A stretch of DNA of 64,000 bases. It comes from Candidatus Avedoeria danica (lineage in GTDB: Bacteria > Chloroflexota > Anaerolineae > Epilineales > Epilineaceae). The stretch spans positions 186,001 through 250,000 of the forward strand of contig JADJCV010000002.1 of NCBI GenBank assembly GCA_016703025.1, given 5' to 3'. Shown here one piece after another: positions 34,288 through 42,994 of this stretch. Each line of letters opens with the position of its first letter. The stretch's first letter is position 1. Both the position numbers and the translations under genes were made by a program. A model generated the notes under the pieces. That model worked only from the letters and a program-made list of their open reading frames with translations. It had not been told where the DNA came from and did not search any database.

Positions 34288-35133
34288 TCACTTTGATGCA
34301 GTCGACGCGTCCACTGATAGACTAGTAGTGTGCCAACGCTCATGCTGAACCACACTTTCCAGCACATCGCGAAATCGTATAGTGCTCGGTATATCCACGT
34401 CATGTGTTCCCGGCTGTAGTAGTACTCTCTGGTGTCGCTGGATATCGGGACCGTATGTTTCATCGCTGCGACCGAAGACTATGTCCTCATGTCGCGTCAA
34501 TCCAGTTGCTGACGAGATGTCCCCGGCGTTGACGTATTCGAGCCACGCGGCTCTGTGTGTTCCGGCATGACCATATGCGTGAATGCCGAGGAGATCTGGG
34601 GAAGCAGAGAACGCTGTCACTTGAGTTGCTATCATTGGATAGCGCACAATAAATGCGCGACTCACGACATCCCAGAGCGTCCAATGAGATGTGTGCTTTG
34701 GACCCACCGTGTACACAGAGTGCGGCAGGCGAGCGACATTTACGATGCGTGCTATGTCACCACATCCAGGTAGCTCCCTAAATTGGCGCCCGTCTCCGCA
34801 CGTCAAATACGACGTAGCCGTCGTGTCGACAATCGCTCGCCTGGATACGTACACAGCGGGAAAGCACATCGTCACTCCGCCGTCATTCCTCACTGCGATG
34901 TGTGTTTCGATGACGACCACGGCGTCAGCATTTCCAGGAGTCGAAGGAACATGGTGGATCGTCGTATCAACAAGAATCTCTATCGTTGGGATTGATCGAT
35001 CACGACCTTCTCTAAGCTGCTGTCGCCTCACTTGAATGTCGCTATACACCAGCCTTGCACCGAGGAGGCCAAGGATAACGGTGGCGACTGTGGAAAGTGC
35101 AGCTAGTGACGGGTCCAATTGAAGTATCGACAT
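34288..35133 (-). CDS. membrane-anchored hypothetical protein of the graspetide island
   Basis: A 281-residue protein with one N-terminal TM helix (about 10-30, 'LSTVATVILGLLGARLVYS') followed by a basic stretch and a ~240-residue soluble domain. 'EILVDTTIHHV..VVVIETHIAVRNDGGVTMCFPAVYVSRR' looks beta-rich. I do not recognise a family. It lies 152 bp upstream of the ligase on the same strand with the same low-GC codon use, so it may belong to the locus (immunity, export or sensing), but an independent gene is equally possible. Confidence 0.65.
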   Translation of the reverse strand: MSILQLDPSLAALSTVATVILGLLGARLVYSDIQVRRQQLREGRDRSIPTIEILVDTTIHHVPSTPGNADAVVVIETHIAVRNDGGVTMCFPAVYVSRRAIVDTTATSYLTCGDGRQFRELPGCGDIARIVNVARLPHSVYTVGPKHTSHWTLWDVVSRAFIVRYPMIATQVTAFSASPDLLGIHAYGHAGTHRAAWLEYVNAGDISSATGLTRHEDIVFGRSDETYGPDIQRHQRVLLQPGTHDVDIPSTIRFRDVLESVVQHERWHTTSLSVDASTASK

Positions 35134-35273
35134 GGTGACCCACCAATTCCATTCCCTGATAGGCTCACGAGTGTAGTTTCGAGGCTTGAATCTGATCCCT
35201 CGCTGAAGACGATCTCAGTTAGGTACGGTCGCTGAATGGTCTGCCTGAATGAACTCGAACGCCATGAAGGCCG

Positions 35274-35414
35274 TCACGGGCGAAGTCGCTGCTCGGGGAG
35301 CTTCTCGCTACCTTTACCTTGAACGCAGACGGTGGGCTGCACGTGATGGCTGACGGTTTTTGGGAAGAAGTCTTCTGGATGACGCACCTTGGGTGAAGGA
35401 TGCATTGGCGGCAT
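35274..35414 (-). CDS. candidate 46-residue small peptide
   Basis: A short ORF starting MPPMHPSPKVRHPEDFFPK, with AGAGGA seven bases before the ATG. It is Pro-, His- and Lys-rich with one Cys and has no leader motif like the graspetide precursor. It lies 140 bp upstream of the membrane-protein gene on the same strand. It could be a second small product of the island or a chance frame. Confidence 0.3.
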   Translation of the reverse strand: MPPMHPSPKVRHPEDFFPKTVSHHVQPTVCVQGKGSEKLPEQRLRP

Positions 35415-35918
35415 GATAGTCCTCTGTGGCCTTGCTGTGAAGCGGTTCCTGGAGATGAGCGCAGTTAGCACGGTCCACCGAGCCGATGGGCTGCAAGTGG
35501 GCTGCGCGCGTGCGAATGTCGATGATGCCGACGACTTCGGCCAAGTGCAACCAGGTACGCCTGGCGAGCGGCAGTCGCCATCGTGAATTACGGCGGGCTC
35601 TGCAGGTAAGCGTTGGTCAATCGGGGCAATCCCTGGCCAGGCGGCGCACTGCGGATCGATGGCGTCGTGCTGACGTCAGGTAGGCAATGACAACCGGCCG
35701 ATGCGCCGTTGCCGCTTGACACGACGTTCTGGACGGTCCGCGGCCACGCCTTCTGCACAGTGGTTGGTCCAGCAAGGTGCTTCGTCTGTGCCGTCATTAC
35801 GGCCCGTTGTTGGGGATGACCCCCCCCCCGGACTTCGGCGGCGTCGGACCTGGCGCGACGGTCCTCGATCTGCTGTTCAAGTGGCGCCCGGTAGTCCGGC
35901 GTCGCTACGCGTGGCGGC
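35415..35918. other. right edge of the low-GC island; no recognisable gene
   Basis: GC content rises across this segment back to the chromosomal level. Frames at 35389-35586 (plus), 35314-35550 (minus), 35588-36013 (minus) and 35701-36093 (plus) carry no motifs, overlap each other or the next gene, and are not called. No tRNA, transposase or clear direct repeat is seen. Confidence 0.5.
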
Positions 35919-37832
35919 CTACTGCGCATCTCGTCCTGGGGCCGGCTCCCTCTCACCCGCGTCCGCCGGCAACACGCGGGCGTCCCCTCCCACAAACCGC
36001 CCCACCAACTCATCCGCCCCCGCGCTCCGCATCAGCATCGTCGCATTCATCGTGCACCGGGCGGCCATGTCGGGTTGCCCGAGGCGCTCGTAGACCAAGG
36101 CGAGGTAGCCAAGAACCATGCCCGTCAAGGCCATGTCCTTGGCGGCGCGGGCTTGGTCGATGCTCGTGTCGAGCGCGCTGATCGCCGCCTCCAGCCGGCC
36201 GTCGAGGTAGTCGACGCGGCCCATCACGCACCACGCGATCGCCAATGCGCTCGGATCGGGCGCCAGCGCCAACGCCAGCGCTTCGAGCGCCGTTTCCGCC
36301 TCCGCACGGGCCGCCGCCCGGTCGCCCTCGATCAGCGCTGCGGTCGCCAGGTGGGCGTGCGACACGCCGCGCAGGCGCGGGTCGAGGGCCGCCATCGGCA
36401 GGGCCAACTGCTCCTGCAACAGGGCGCGTGCGGCGCGGTGGTCGCCGAGCTTGAGTGCGGTCAGCGCGCTGTTGAACAGGGCGCGCGCCAGCGACCCTTC
36501 CTCGCCCAGGCGCCGGGCGAGGCGAATCGCCTGGTCGTGGATCGCCCGCGCTGCCTCGAACTCGCCGGCGTCGTGGCGGGCCAAGGCGAGGTTGACGACG
36601 GTGCGCAGCAACGCTTGGTCGTCGCCAAGCAAGTGCCAGAGCTCGGCTGCCGCCTGCAGGCGCGGGATCCCGATCGCCCGATCGCCCTCGAGGTTGGCCA
36701 GCGTGCCGGCGGCGTGGAGCGCGGCCGCCCGGATGTCAGGTGGTGCGTCCAGCCCGGACGCCAGGAGCCGCTCCAGATACGTTCGCCCTTCGGGCACGCG
36801 TCGGGTCAGGTACCAGAAGCGCCACACGTCGGCGGCGATGCCGAGCTGGACCGGGAACGACGCGACGGTGGGCCGCTGCACCAGCACGGCGCGCAGGTCG
36901 TCGATCCGTTCGGACAGGCGCTCGACCGCCGCCCGATGATGCGCGCCGCGCAGCGTCGCGGCGGCATCGCGGACGAAGGTGGCGAGTGCATGGGCGTCCG
37001 GAGGGGCGGTGGCCGCGGCGGACGGATCGGCGATCGCGCGTTTGCGTCGCCCCGTCGTGTCGGCGGCATCGGCGGCATCGATGCTGTCGGCGTCGCCACC
37101 TGCCCCATCCGCCGGATCGTCCTCGTCCGCACCGTCCGGCGGGTCGGACGCCGACGTATCCGCAGCCTCGACATCGGATCCCGCCGACCCTCGGCCGCCC
37201 AGCCGCGCGAGCCCCTTCCAGGCGGCCGGCGGCATGGCGTCCAGCAGATCCTGCATCCGCCCTGACGGGTCGAGCAGTGCCGCCAAGCTGGTCACGGCGT
37301 GCCGGTACAGCACCTCCATCTGCGCGCGCTGCTCCGTCACCCACGGGTAGTCGTATGCCGGCAGCAGCCCGTCGCCGTACAGCTCGACGGCGGCCTGCAG
37401 GTGCTGCGTTCGCTCGATGGGCGAATGCGCCACCGTTCCCGCCAGGACGAGTTCGGCAAACGCCTGCGCGTCCGTCCGGATGGCCGGCGAGAGCCGCAGC
37501 GTCTCCCGCGTGTCCTCGATGGCATCCACCACGCCCGACCGCGCCAGCCGCTCATTCAACTTGAACAGGTAGAGCGACAACAGCTTGCGCGCCTTGCCCG
37601 TCTCCAGGTCCGGCCAGAACGTGGCGACGATGCTGTCCCGGCTGCGTGCCACGCCCGGGCGGAGGGCCAGGTAGGCGAGGAGTCGTTCTTCTTGGCGGGT
37701 TCCGAAGGTGTCCAGGGGCGCGGCGGTCCGCGTCGGAACGGAGCCGGGGCCGGGGCACGGGGACGGGACGAGGGCGAAGGAGTGGAGGAGGGTCAGGTGG
37801 GGACGGACGGGGGGCGGCTCGGCCGGGGACAT
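35919..37832 (-). CDS. BTAD/SARP-type transcriptional regulator with TPR repeats
   Basis: A 637-residue protein. Residues 25-110 ('RQEERLLAYLALRPGVARSR', 'ATFWPDLETGKARKLLSLYL') are a winged-helix DNA-binding domain of the SARP type. A bacterial transcriptional activation domain follows (to about 190: 'LYGDGLLPAYDYPWVTEQRA'). An Asp/Ala-rich linker (about 210-265) leads to TPR-like repeats ('LGDDQALLRTVVNLALARHD', 'GDHRAARALLQEQLA', 'GQPDMAARCTMNATML'). No NB-ARC domain is present. ATG 37832 was chosen over TTG 37838. It lies 7 bp after thyX and may share its transcript; its targets are unknown. Confidence 0.83.
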   Translation of the reverse strand: MSPAEPPPVRPHLTLLHSFALVPSPCPGPGSVPTRTAAPLDTFGTRQEERLLAYLALRPGVARSRDSIVATFWPDLETGKARKLLSLYLFKLNERLARSGVVDAIEDTRETLRLSPAIRTDAQAFAELVLAGTVAHSPIERTQHLQAAVELYGDGLLPAYDYPWVTEQRAQMEVLYRHAVTSLAALLDPSGRMQDLLDAMPPAAWKGLARLGGRGSAGSDVEAADTSASDPPDGADEDDPADGAGGDADSIDAADAADTTGRRKRAIADPSAAATAPPDAHALATFVRDAAATLRGAHHRAAVERLSERIDDLRAVLVQRPTVASFPVQLGIAADVWRFWYLTRRVPEGRTYLERLLASGLDAPPDIRAAALHAAGTLANLEGDRAIGIPRLQAAAELWHLLGDDQALLRTVVNLALARHDAGEFEAARAIHDQAIRLARRLGEEGSLARALFNSALTALKLGDHRAARALLQEQLALPMAALDPRLRGVSHAHLATAALIEGDRAAARAEAETALEALALALAPDPSALAIAWCVMGRVDYLDGRLEAAISALDTSIDQARAAKDMALTGMVLGYLALVYERLGQPDMAARCTMNATMLMRSAGADELVGRFVGGDARVLPADAGEREPAPGRDAQ

Positions 37833-37839
37833 GGGCAAC

Positions 37840-38859
37840 TCAGGACGGTGGGGTGGACTGCAACGCGGATCGCTTCTCCGCCCATTCCGCCCGTTCCCGC
37901 CCGTTATCCGTCCCCAACGCCCCCCCCGACCGCAACGCCTCCACCTCCAACCGCGACAACGTCACCGCCCCCAACCGGTAATCCACGAACGCCTCCGCCG
38001 CGATCGGGACCACCCCCCGCACCAGGGCGAACATCGCGTTCGCGTAGTCTCGGATCTCCGCCTGCGCGTGGGCGTCCATCCGTAGCGCCAGGAAGTGGAA
38101 CAGGTTGTGGAGGTCGCACTTCCAGTACCACTCCGTGTACACGCTCTGCGGCAGGCCCATGCGCGCCTGCTCGCGCGTGACGCCGCGGTCCAGCAGGTCT
38201 TCGTAGGACTTGTACTGGCGCTCGATCGCATCCAGGTAGTCCAGGAACGCCTCCGCCGTCGCGTCGTCCACCGGCAGCGCCTCGCTGCCCTGGCGGTTCG
38301 ATTTGGACTGTTGGCGGATGTTGTCGACGGTCGGTCGGTAGAACAGCTCGGGCACGACCGAATAGCGCGCCGAGTACTCGTTCACGTTGGCGGTGCGGTG
38401 GCGGATCCACTGGCGGGCGACGAAGATCGGCATGCGGCAGTGGAACTTGAACTCGATCATCTCGAATGGCGTCGTGTGGCGGTGGCGGAGGAGGTAGCGG
38501 ATCAGGCCGCGGTCCTCGTTCACGCGCTTCGTCCCGACGCCGTAGCTCACGCGGGCGGCTTGGACGATCGCGTAGTCCGCCGTCTGGCCCTCGGGGATCA
38601 GGCGCGGCATGACGTCGACGAGGGCCACCAAGCCGTGGTCGTGGACCGGCAGGGACCAGCGCGCGGCGCCGCCCATCGCGTCGACGAGCGTCACGCCTTC
38701 GTCGGGCGGCGTGCGTTCGATGGCGGTTTCGAGGGCGTCGATCGAGGTGAGCAGGGCGTCGAGGGGGTCGATCGGTTCGGCCGACGAGTCCGCGTCCGCA
38801 GCCACGGCCCGATCGCCGCGCGACGATTCGTCCTCGTGCGATCCTTCGCCCCCGCTCAC
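37840..38859 (-). CDS. thyX: FAD-dependent thymidylate synthase
   Basis: Makes dTMP from dUMP using NADPH, FAD and methylene-tetrahydrofolate. The ThyX signature is present as 'RHRTANVNEYSARYS' near residues 153-167, with 'ARVSYG..TK', 'TTPFEMIEFKFHCRMPIFVA' and 'LHNLFHFLALRMD' also typical. The protein is 339 residues, about 90 more than usual, due to an acidic N-terminal extension. The GTG at 38859 overlaps the dsbD stop (GTGA). A shorter start inside the extension, for example at 'MPRLIPEG', is possible. It ends 7 bp before the BTAD regulator. Confidence 0.93.
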   Translation of the reverse strand: MSGGEGSHEDESSRGDRAVAADADSSAEPIDPLDALLTSIDALETAIERTPPDEGVTLVDAMGGAARWSLPVHDHGLVALVDVMPRLIPEGQTADYAIVQAARVSYGVGTKRVNEDRGLIRYLLRHRHTTPFEMIEFKFHCRMPIFVARQWIRHRTANVNEYSARYSVVPELFYRPTVDNIRQQSKSNRQGSEALPVDDATAEAFLDYLDAIERQYKSYEDLLDRGVTREQARMGLPQSVYTEWYWKCDLHNLFHFLALRMDAHAQAEIRDYANAMFALVRGVVPIAAEAFVDYRLGAVTLSRLEVEALRSGGALGTDNGRERAEWAEKRSALQSTPPS

Positions 38860-40952
38860 GGCTGCCCCCCCGCCTTCGCCACCGCCTCCATCACCGTCTG
38901 CACCGTATACGTGTCGTACTTCATCGCCCCGCCCGCCTCGTACCCCACGTCCGCGCCCGGGCCGAAGATCGCCAGCAGCGGGATGCCCACCCACTGCAGC
39001 TCCTTCAGCTTGGCCTTGCCTTCGGGGTTGTCGCCCGTCAGGTCGACCTTCATCGGGATCACGTTGTCGCCTTCCAGCAGCGCGACGACGCTGTCCTGGT
39101 GCAACACGCCGGCCTCGAGGGCCTTGCAGTTCAGGCACCACTCGGCGGTGAAATCCATGACGACGACGTTGCCCGCCGCGCGCGCCTCCTCGAACCGCTC
39201 GGGCGTGTAGTACGTCCAGGCGATCGGGCCGTGGCTGGCGAGGCCGGGGGTGATCGCCAGCATCGCCGCGGCGCCGAGCAGGCCGAGGCCGCCGAAGACC
39301 GCGCGGCGCGTCGTGTTCGTCGTGATCTTGAAAGTCCGCCAGGCCGTCCAAACGCAGGCGGCTACGACGAAGAACGCGACCACCCACCAGTAGGCGCGGC
39401 TGGCGGGATCCGGTGGGCGCTGGAAGGCGCCGGCGAGCGGGATGCCCAGGAAGAAAGCGGCGACGGCGAGCATGAACAGGCCCATCACCTGCTTGACGAG
39501 GTCGCTCGCCGCCCCGGTCCGCGGCACCTTGCGCACCAAGCCCGGCTTGGCGGTGAGGATGAAGTACGGCAGCGCCATCCCGAGGCCGATGGCGGCGAAC
39601 GTCGTCAGCGTGATGGACGGCCGCTGCGTGGCGGCCCAGGCGGCCGCGCTGCCCATGAACGGCGCGGTGCACGGCGTCGACAGGACGGCGGTCAGGATGC
39701 CGAACAGGAACGATCCATGGACCGTCTCCTGGCCCGGGTTGAAGCGGTAGACGGACTGCGGCAGCTGGACGCTGAACACGCCGAGCATCCCGATGGCCAT
39801 CACTGCCACGAACGCCCCGACGACGAACGAGAACCAGCTCGTCTGGAAGAGCGAGCTGATCGCGTCGAAGCCGCTGACGAACGCGATCGCACCGCCGATC
39901 GCCAGCCAGAAGCCGATGACGCCGAGGCTCATCGTCGTCCCGAGCAGCAGCATGCGGCGCGGGTGGTGCTGGCCGGCGGCGCGGCTCATGCCCATGATCT
40001 TCAGCGGGATGACCGGCAGGACGCACGGCGTCAGGTTCAACAGGAAGCCGCCGAGCGCGGCGACGAGCAGGAGGAACGTCAGGCCGAGCGGGCCGTCGGG
40101 GTCGATCGAGAAGCTCCGGCCGAAGACGCTGAAGTTCACCGGACCGCGCGGCACGTCGACGACGCTCCCGCCGTCGGGCGCCGTGCCGAACACCGTCGGG
40201 TCGAACGCGCCGAAGATGGCCGCGTCGGCCGGCGGCGGGGCGGCGGCGGGGTCGATCCGGACGACGGCGCGGAACGTCTCGTTCACCGGTGCGAAGCACT
40301 GCGTCTCGTCGCACGCCTGGTACTGGACCCGCACGTCGAATGCCGCCTCGCCCGCGGCCGCGCCGGGGTCGATCTGCAGCGGCAGAAAGGCGATCGCTCG
40401 CCCGGCGTAGACCTGGAGGGGCACCTGCGACCCGGTGTAATAGACATCGACGGTCCGCGTCACCGGCGCCTGTACGGGCCAGAACGTCGCCGAGTCCGGC
40501 TTCGTCACGACCTCGAATTCCGTCGGGATGACGCTGTCGATGAACGTCTCGCCCAGCACCGCCGTGAACTCCGGCGGGACCACGAGGTCGCGCCGGATCG
40601 GCCACGAGTGCAGCCCGACGTCATGATCCAGGACGACGGCCAGCGCCAGCTGGTCGCCGGGGCGGGCGGCGTCCTTCTGGGGCAGGACGCGGATCGTCAC
40701 CTGCGGCGCGCCGTCGCCGGGCGGGCCGCCGGGTTGGGCGATGGGGCGAGCGTTCGGATGGGCGGCGGCGATGGAGGCCGTCGCGAAAGAGGCGAGGGCT
40801 GTCGCGAGGACGATCGCGGTTGCAGCGGTGACCAAGATGGCGTGCCGGCGGCCTGAGGCCCCCGCCCCCGGCGCTGGCGCGCCGACCCCTCCCCCAATGC
40901 TGGGGGATGGGTAGAGGGCATGCGATTGGGGCGTGTGCGGGTGTGGGGGCAT
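38856..40952 (-). CDS. dsbD: thiol:disulfide interchange protein DsbD
   Basis: Transfers reducing power from cytoplasmic thioredoxin across the membrane. In order over 698 residues: a signal helix (~35-65); the periplasmic alpha domain with 'CDETQC' near 214; an eight-helix membrane domain with redox Cys in 'LTPCVLPVIPLK' (~310) and 'STPCTAPFMG' (~427); and a C-terminal thioredoxin domain with 'EWCLNCK' (~607). All three Cys pairs are present. Residues ~15-32 (PSPSIGGGVGAPAPGAGASG) are encoded by a 50-bp repeat also found inverted upstream, so the N-terminus is partly repeat-derived. It overlaps thyX by 4 bp. Confidence 0.92.
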   Translation of the reverse strand: MPPHPHTPQSHALYPSPSIGGGVGAPAPGAGASGRRHAILVTAATAIVLATALASFATASIAAAHPNARPIAQPGGPPGDGAPQVTIRVLPQKDAARPGDQLALAVVLDHDVGLHSWPIRRDLVVPPEFTAVLGETFIDSVIPTEFEVVTKPDSATFWPVQAPVTRTVDVYYTGSQVPLQVYAGRAIAFLPLQIDPGAAAGEAAFDVRVQYQACDETQCFAPVNETFRAVVRIDPAAAPPPADAAIFGAFDPTVFGTAPDGGSVVDVPRGPVNFSVFGRSFSIDPDGPLGLTFLLLVAALGGFLLNLTPCVLPVIPLKIMGMSRAAGQHHPRRMLLLGTTMSLGVIGFWLAIGGAIAFVSGFDAISSLFQTSWFSFVVGAFVAVMAIGMLGVFSVQLPQSVYRFNPGQETVHGSFLFGILTAVLSTPCTAPFMGSAAAWAATQRPSITLTTFAAIGLGMALPYFILTAKPGLVRKVPRTGAASDLVKQVMGLFMLAVAAFFLGIPLAGAFQRPPDPASRAYWWVVAFFVVAACVWTAWRTFKITTNTTRRAVFGGLGLLGAAAMLAITPGLASHGPIAWTYYTPERFEEARAAGNVVVMDFTAEWCLNCKALEAGVLHQDSVVALLEGDNVIPMKVDLTGDNPEGKAKLKELQWVGIPLLAIFGPGADVGYEAGGAMKYDTYTVQTVMEAVAKAGGQP
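40858..40907 (-). repeat. 50-bp dispersed repeat, copy inside dsbD
   Basis: This is a perfect inverted copy of 41061-41110. Read on the minus strand it contains CCCCCAGCATTGGGGG, a small hairpin, followed by GGTCGGCGCGCCAGCGCC. It encodes part of the DsbD N-terminus before the signal helix. Confidence 0.85.
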
Positions 40953-41060
40953 GGCAAACGGCTCCGTGGCGGGGGCGAGATGGGGAGCTACGCGGGCAGC
41001 GCGGGAAGTATACCGCTCACAGATGAGCACTAGGTGGGAAGGCATACCGCTCAATGCCCC

Positions 41061-41110
41061 TCCCCCAGCATTGGGGGAGGGGTCGGCGCGCCAGCGCCGG
41101 GGGCGGGGGC
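41061..41110 (+). repeat. 50-bp dispersed repeat, copy in the sigma-dsbD gap
   Basis: Identical over 50 bases to the complement of 40858-40907. The two copies flank the dsbD start and could pair into a long hairpin with a 153-nt loop in the mRNA or DNA. It lies 14 bp after the sigma-factor stop, where it may also act as a terminator. Confidence 0.85.
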
Positions 41111-41124
41111 TTTGGGCCGGACAC

Positions 41125-41769
41125 CTACGCCCCCCCCATCGCCTCCCCCAACATCCGCCGCGCCCGCGCCAGACGGCTCTTCACCGTCCCCATCGGCAGC
41201 TGCAGCGTTTCCGCGATCTCCTCGTAGCTCAGCTCCGTCACGTGGCGCAGGACGATGACCGTTCGGTAGTCGTCCGGCAGCGCCTCGACGGCCTGCCAGA
41301 GCTGCGCGCCGAGTTCGCCGTCGGCGGCTTGTTCCTCGGGCGAGACCTCGTCGCCGTCGTCGGGCAGGCGCTCGAAGTACGCATCGGCGGCGTCGCTGGA
41401 CGGGCCGACGACGGACGCGCGGGCGCGGCGCCGGCGGAAGTTCAGGCAGAGGTTGGTGGCGATGCGCGTGATCCAGCCGCCGAAGCGGTACTGCGGATCG
41501 AAATGGGACAGCGCGGCGTAGGCGCGCAGGAACGCTTCCTGCGTCAGATCCTGCGCGTCCTCCGGGTGGCCGACGAGGCGCCAGCTGGTGCGATAGACCG
41601 GCCGCCACCACCGCTCGACGAGTTCTGGAAACGCCGCCGGGTCGCCGTCGAGCGCAGCCGACACCAGCGCCTCGTCCGACACCTGTGCAAGGGGCGTGGG
41701 CGAAAGTGGGGCGCAGTCACGGGCGGAGGCTTGAAGGGTTTGCGGCGCGGGCGACTCGGCCATGCGCAT
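41125..41769 (-). CDS. ECF-type RNA polymerase sigma factor
   Basis: A 214-residue sigma-70 family protein. Region 2 is 'WRPVYRTSWRLVGHPEDAQD' plus 'LTQEAFLRAYAALSHFD..RFGGWITRIATNLCLNFRRR'. Region 4 is 'ALPDDYRTVIVLRHVTELSY' plus 'EEIAETLQLPMGTVKSRLAR'. There is no region 1 or 3, as in group 4 (ECF) factors. In-frame ATGs at 41769 and 41763 are both possible; a frame open to 41856 has no support. No anti-sigma factor is adjacent. Downstream dsbD lies on the same strand. Confidence 0.9.
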   Translation of the reverse strand: MRMAESPAPQTLQASARDCAPLSPTPLAQVSDEALVSAALDGDPAAFPELVERWWRPVYRTSWRLVGHPEDAQDLTQEAFLRAYAALSHFDPQYRFGGWITRIATNLCLNFRRRRARASVVGPSSDAADAYFERLPDDGDEVSPEEQAADGELGAQLWQAVEALPDDYRTVIVLRHVTELSYEEIAETLQLPMGTVKSRLARARRMLGEAMGGA

Positions 41770-41865
41770 GCATCCGTGGGAGCGGTCGGACGGCCGGGCG
41801 GATTGTGTCACAACACGGGGTGGCGGGCCAGCGATCTGCACAGCCGGCGCACGCACCCACCGAAG

Positions 41866-42585
41866 TCAATCACCGGCTGCGTCCGAACGCCCGCCCGCCG
41901 GGTCGTCTTGCCCCCGCATCCGCGCGCGGATCCGCTCCGCGTTCCCCTGCAGGGACTGGAAGAAGTCGGACGTCGTGATCTGCGTCACCTCGCGGGCATG
42001 GCTGGCGCGATCGAACTCGATCTGCAGATCCTGCAGCCGGCGCTTGAGATCGCGCTCCCGGTCCTGGATCGCATCGACCATCTCCACGAACGAGCGGATG
42101 AAGCTGCCGATATTGCCGTCCGCGCGCGCCGCGGCGTCGGCCAGGATGGACGTGCGGGCCACCTCGTACTGGCCGTCCGTCACGAGGCGCGCCCACGCGG
42201 TCACGTAGTCCAGGTAGGCGCTCGTGCGCGTCATCCGCGCGCCGAGCATCTGGATCGTCATGTCCGTCAGCGGGCCGTCGCGGCCGATGTTCGCCAGGAA
42301 GGTCGCCCGGTCGAGGCGCCGCAGCCGGACCGCCGTGACGCAGCTGGCCGTCGCGTGCCGGAAGCCGCCGGCCAGCAGCGCCAACTCGCCGAAGTGGTCG
42401 CCCGCCACGAGCCGTTCCAAGCGGACGCCGTCCTCGGTGAAGATGTCGATCTCCCCCTCGACCACGGTATAGAACGCATCGCCCGGGTCGCCCTTGCGGA
42501 ACAGCGCGTCGCCGGCCGGCAGCTCGACGGTGGTCCAGAGCGCGAACGTGTCGCCGGATGGCGCGGCCATCCCGGGCGCGGTCAT
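41866..42585 (-). CDS. cyclic nucleotide-binding domain protein with coiled-coil tail
   Basis: A 239-residue protein. Residues 15-125 are a cNMP-binding beta-roll ('LFRKGDPGDAFYTVVEGEID', 'GDHFGELALLAGGFRHATAS'); the phosphate-binding cassette reads F-G-E-L-A-L-L-A-G-G-F-R-H-A-T-A, with Glu and Arg in place. The C-terminal third is helical and charged ('IQDRERDLKRRLQDLQIEFD'), probably coiled coil. It lacks the CRP winged helix; that role may fall to the adjacent gene, which overlaps it by 4 bp. It ends the five-gene PrsW-ParA cluster. Confidence 0.87.
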   Translation of the reverse strand: MTAPGMAAPSGDTFALWTTVELPAGDALFRKGDPGDAFYTVVEGEIDIFTEDGVRLERLVAGDHFGELALLAGGFRHATASCVTAVRLRRLDRATFLANIGRDGPLTDMTIQMLGARMTRTSAYLDYVTAWARLVTDGQYEVARTSILADAAARADGNIGSFIRSFVEMVDAIQDRERDLKRRLQDLQIEFDRASHAREVTQITTSDFFQSLQGNAERIRARMRGQDDPAGGRSDAAGD

Positions 42586-42974
42586 CGCTTACCCTCGCCG
42601 TCGCCGTCCGCATCCTCCCCACCGTTGGCCGCAGGCGCGGCCGTCCGATCGACCAAGTGGGCCCACATCCCTTCCGGCACCCGCACCCGCCGGCGAACGG
42701 CGTGCACCCAGAAGCGCGGCACGGCATCGTCCGAGTGTTGGACGAGGCCGCGGGCAACGAGATCGGCCAGCCGCTGCTCGACGTCGGCCGGCGGCAGCGC
42801 GAGGTCTTCGGCCAGCGCGGCCGCATCGGACGCGCCGCGCCGGAGGAGCCGCTGGACGATCGCGACCTCTTCCGGGCTCAGCGACAGCAGTTCGAGCGCC
42901 GAGAGGCCTTGGCGCACATCGCGCGGTGCGCGCGCGTCGACCTCGGCTTGCACCCGATCGAAGATGCCGGGCAT
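42582..42974 (-). CDS. winged-helix domain protein
   Basis: A 130-residue protein. 'ALELLSLSPEEVAIVQRLLR', 'GASDAAALAEDLALPPADVE' and 'QRLADLVARGLVQHSDD' form a classical winged helix, followed by a basic wing strand 'RFWVHAVRRRVRVPEG'. The ATG at 42974 is preceded by AAGGAGGT; the longer frame to 43202 is antisense or shadow. It overlaps the cNMP-binding gene (ATGA) and follows the zinc protein by 20 bp. It may supply DNA binding to the neighbouring cNMP sensor. Confidence 0.78.
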   Translation of the reverse strand: MPGIFDRVQAEVDARAPRDVRQGLSALELLSLSPEEVAIVQRLLRRGASDAAALAEDLALPPADVEQRLADLVARGLVQHSDDAVPRFWVHAVRRRVRVPEGMWAHLVDRTAAPAANGGEDADGDGEGKR

Positions 42975-42994
42975 ATCGACCTCCTTGAACCCCG

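Noticed and set aside
35588..36013. 141-codon minus-strand ORF at the island's right edge
   Set aside because: It overlaps the end of the BTAD regulator in another frame and shows no recognisable domain.
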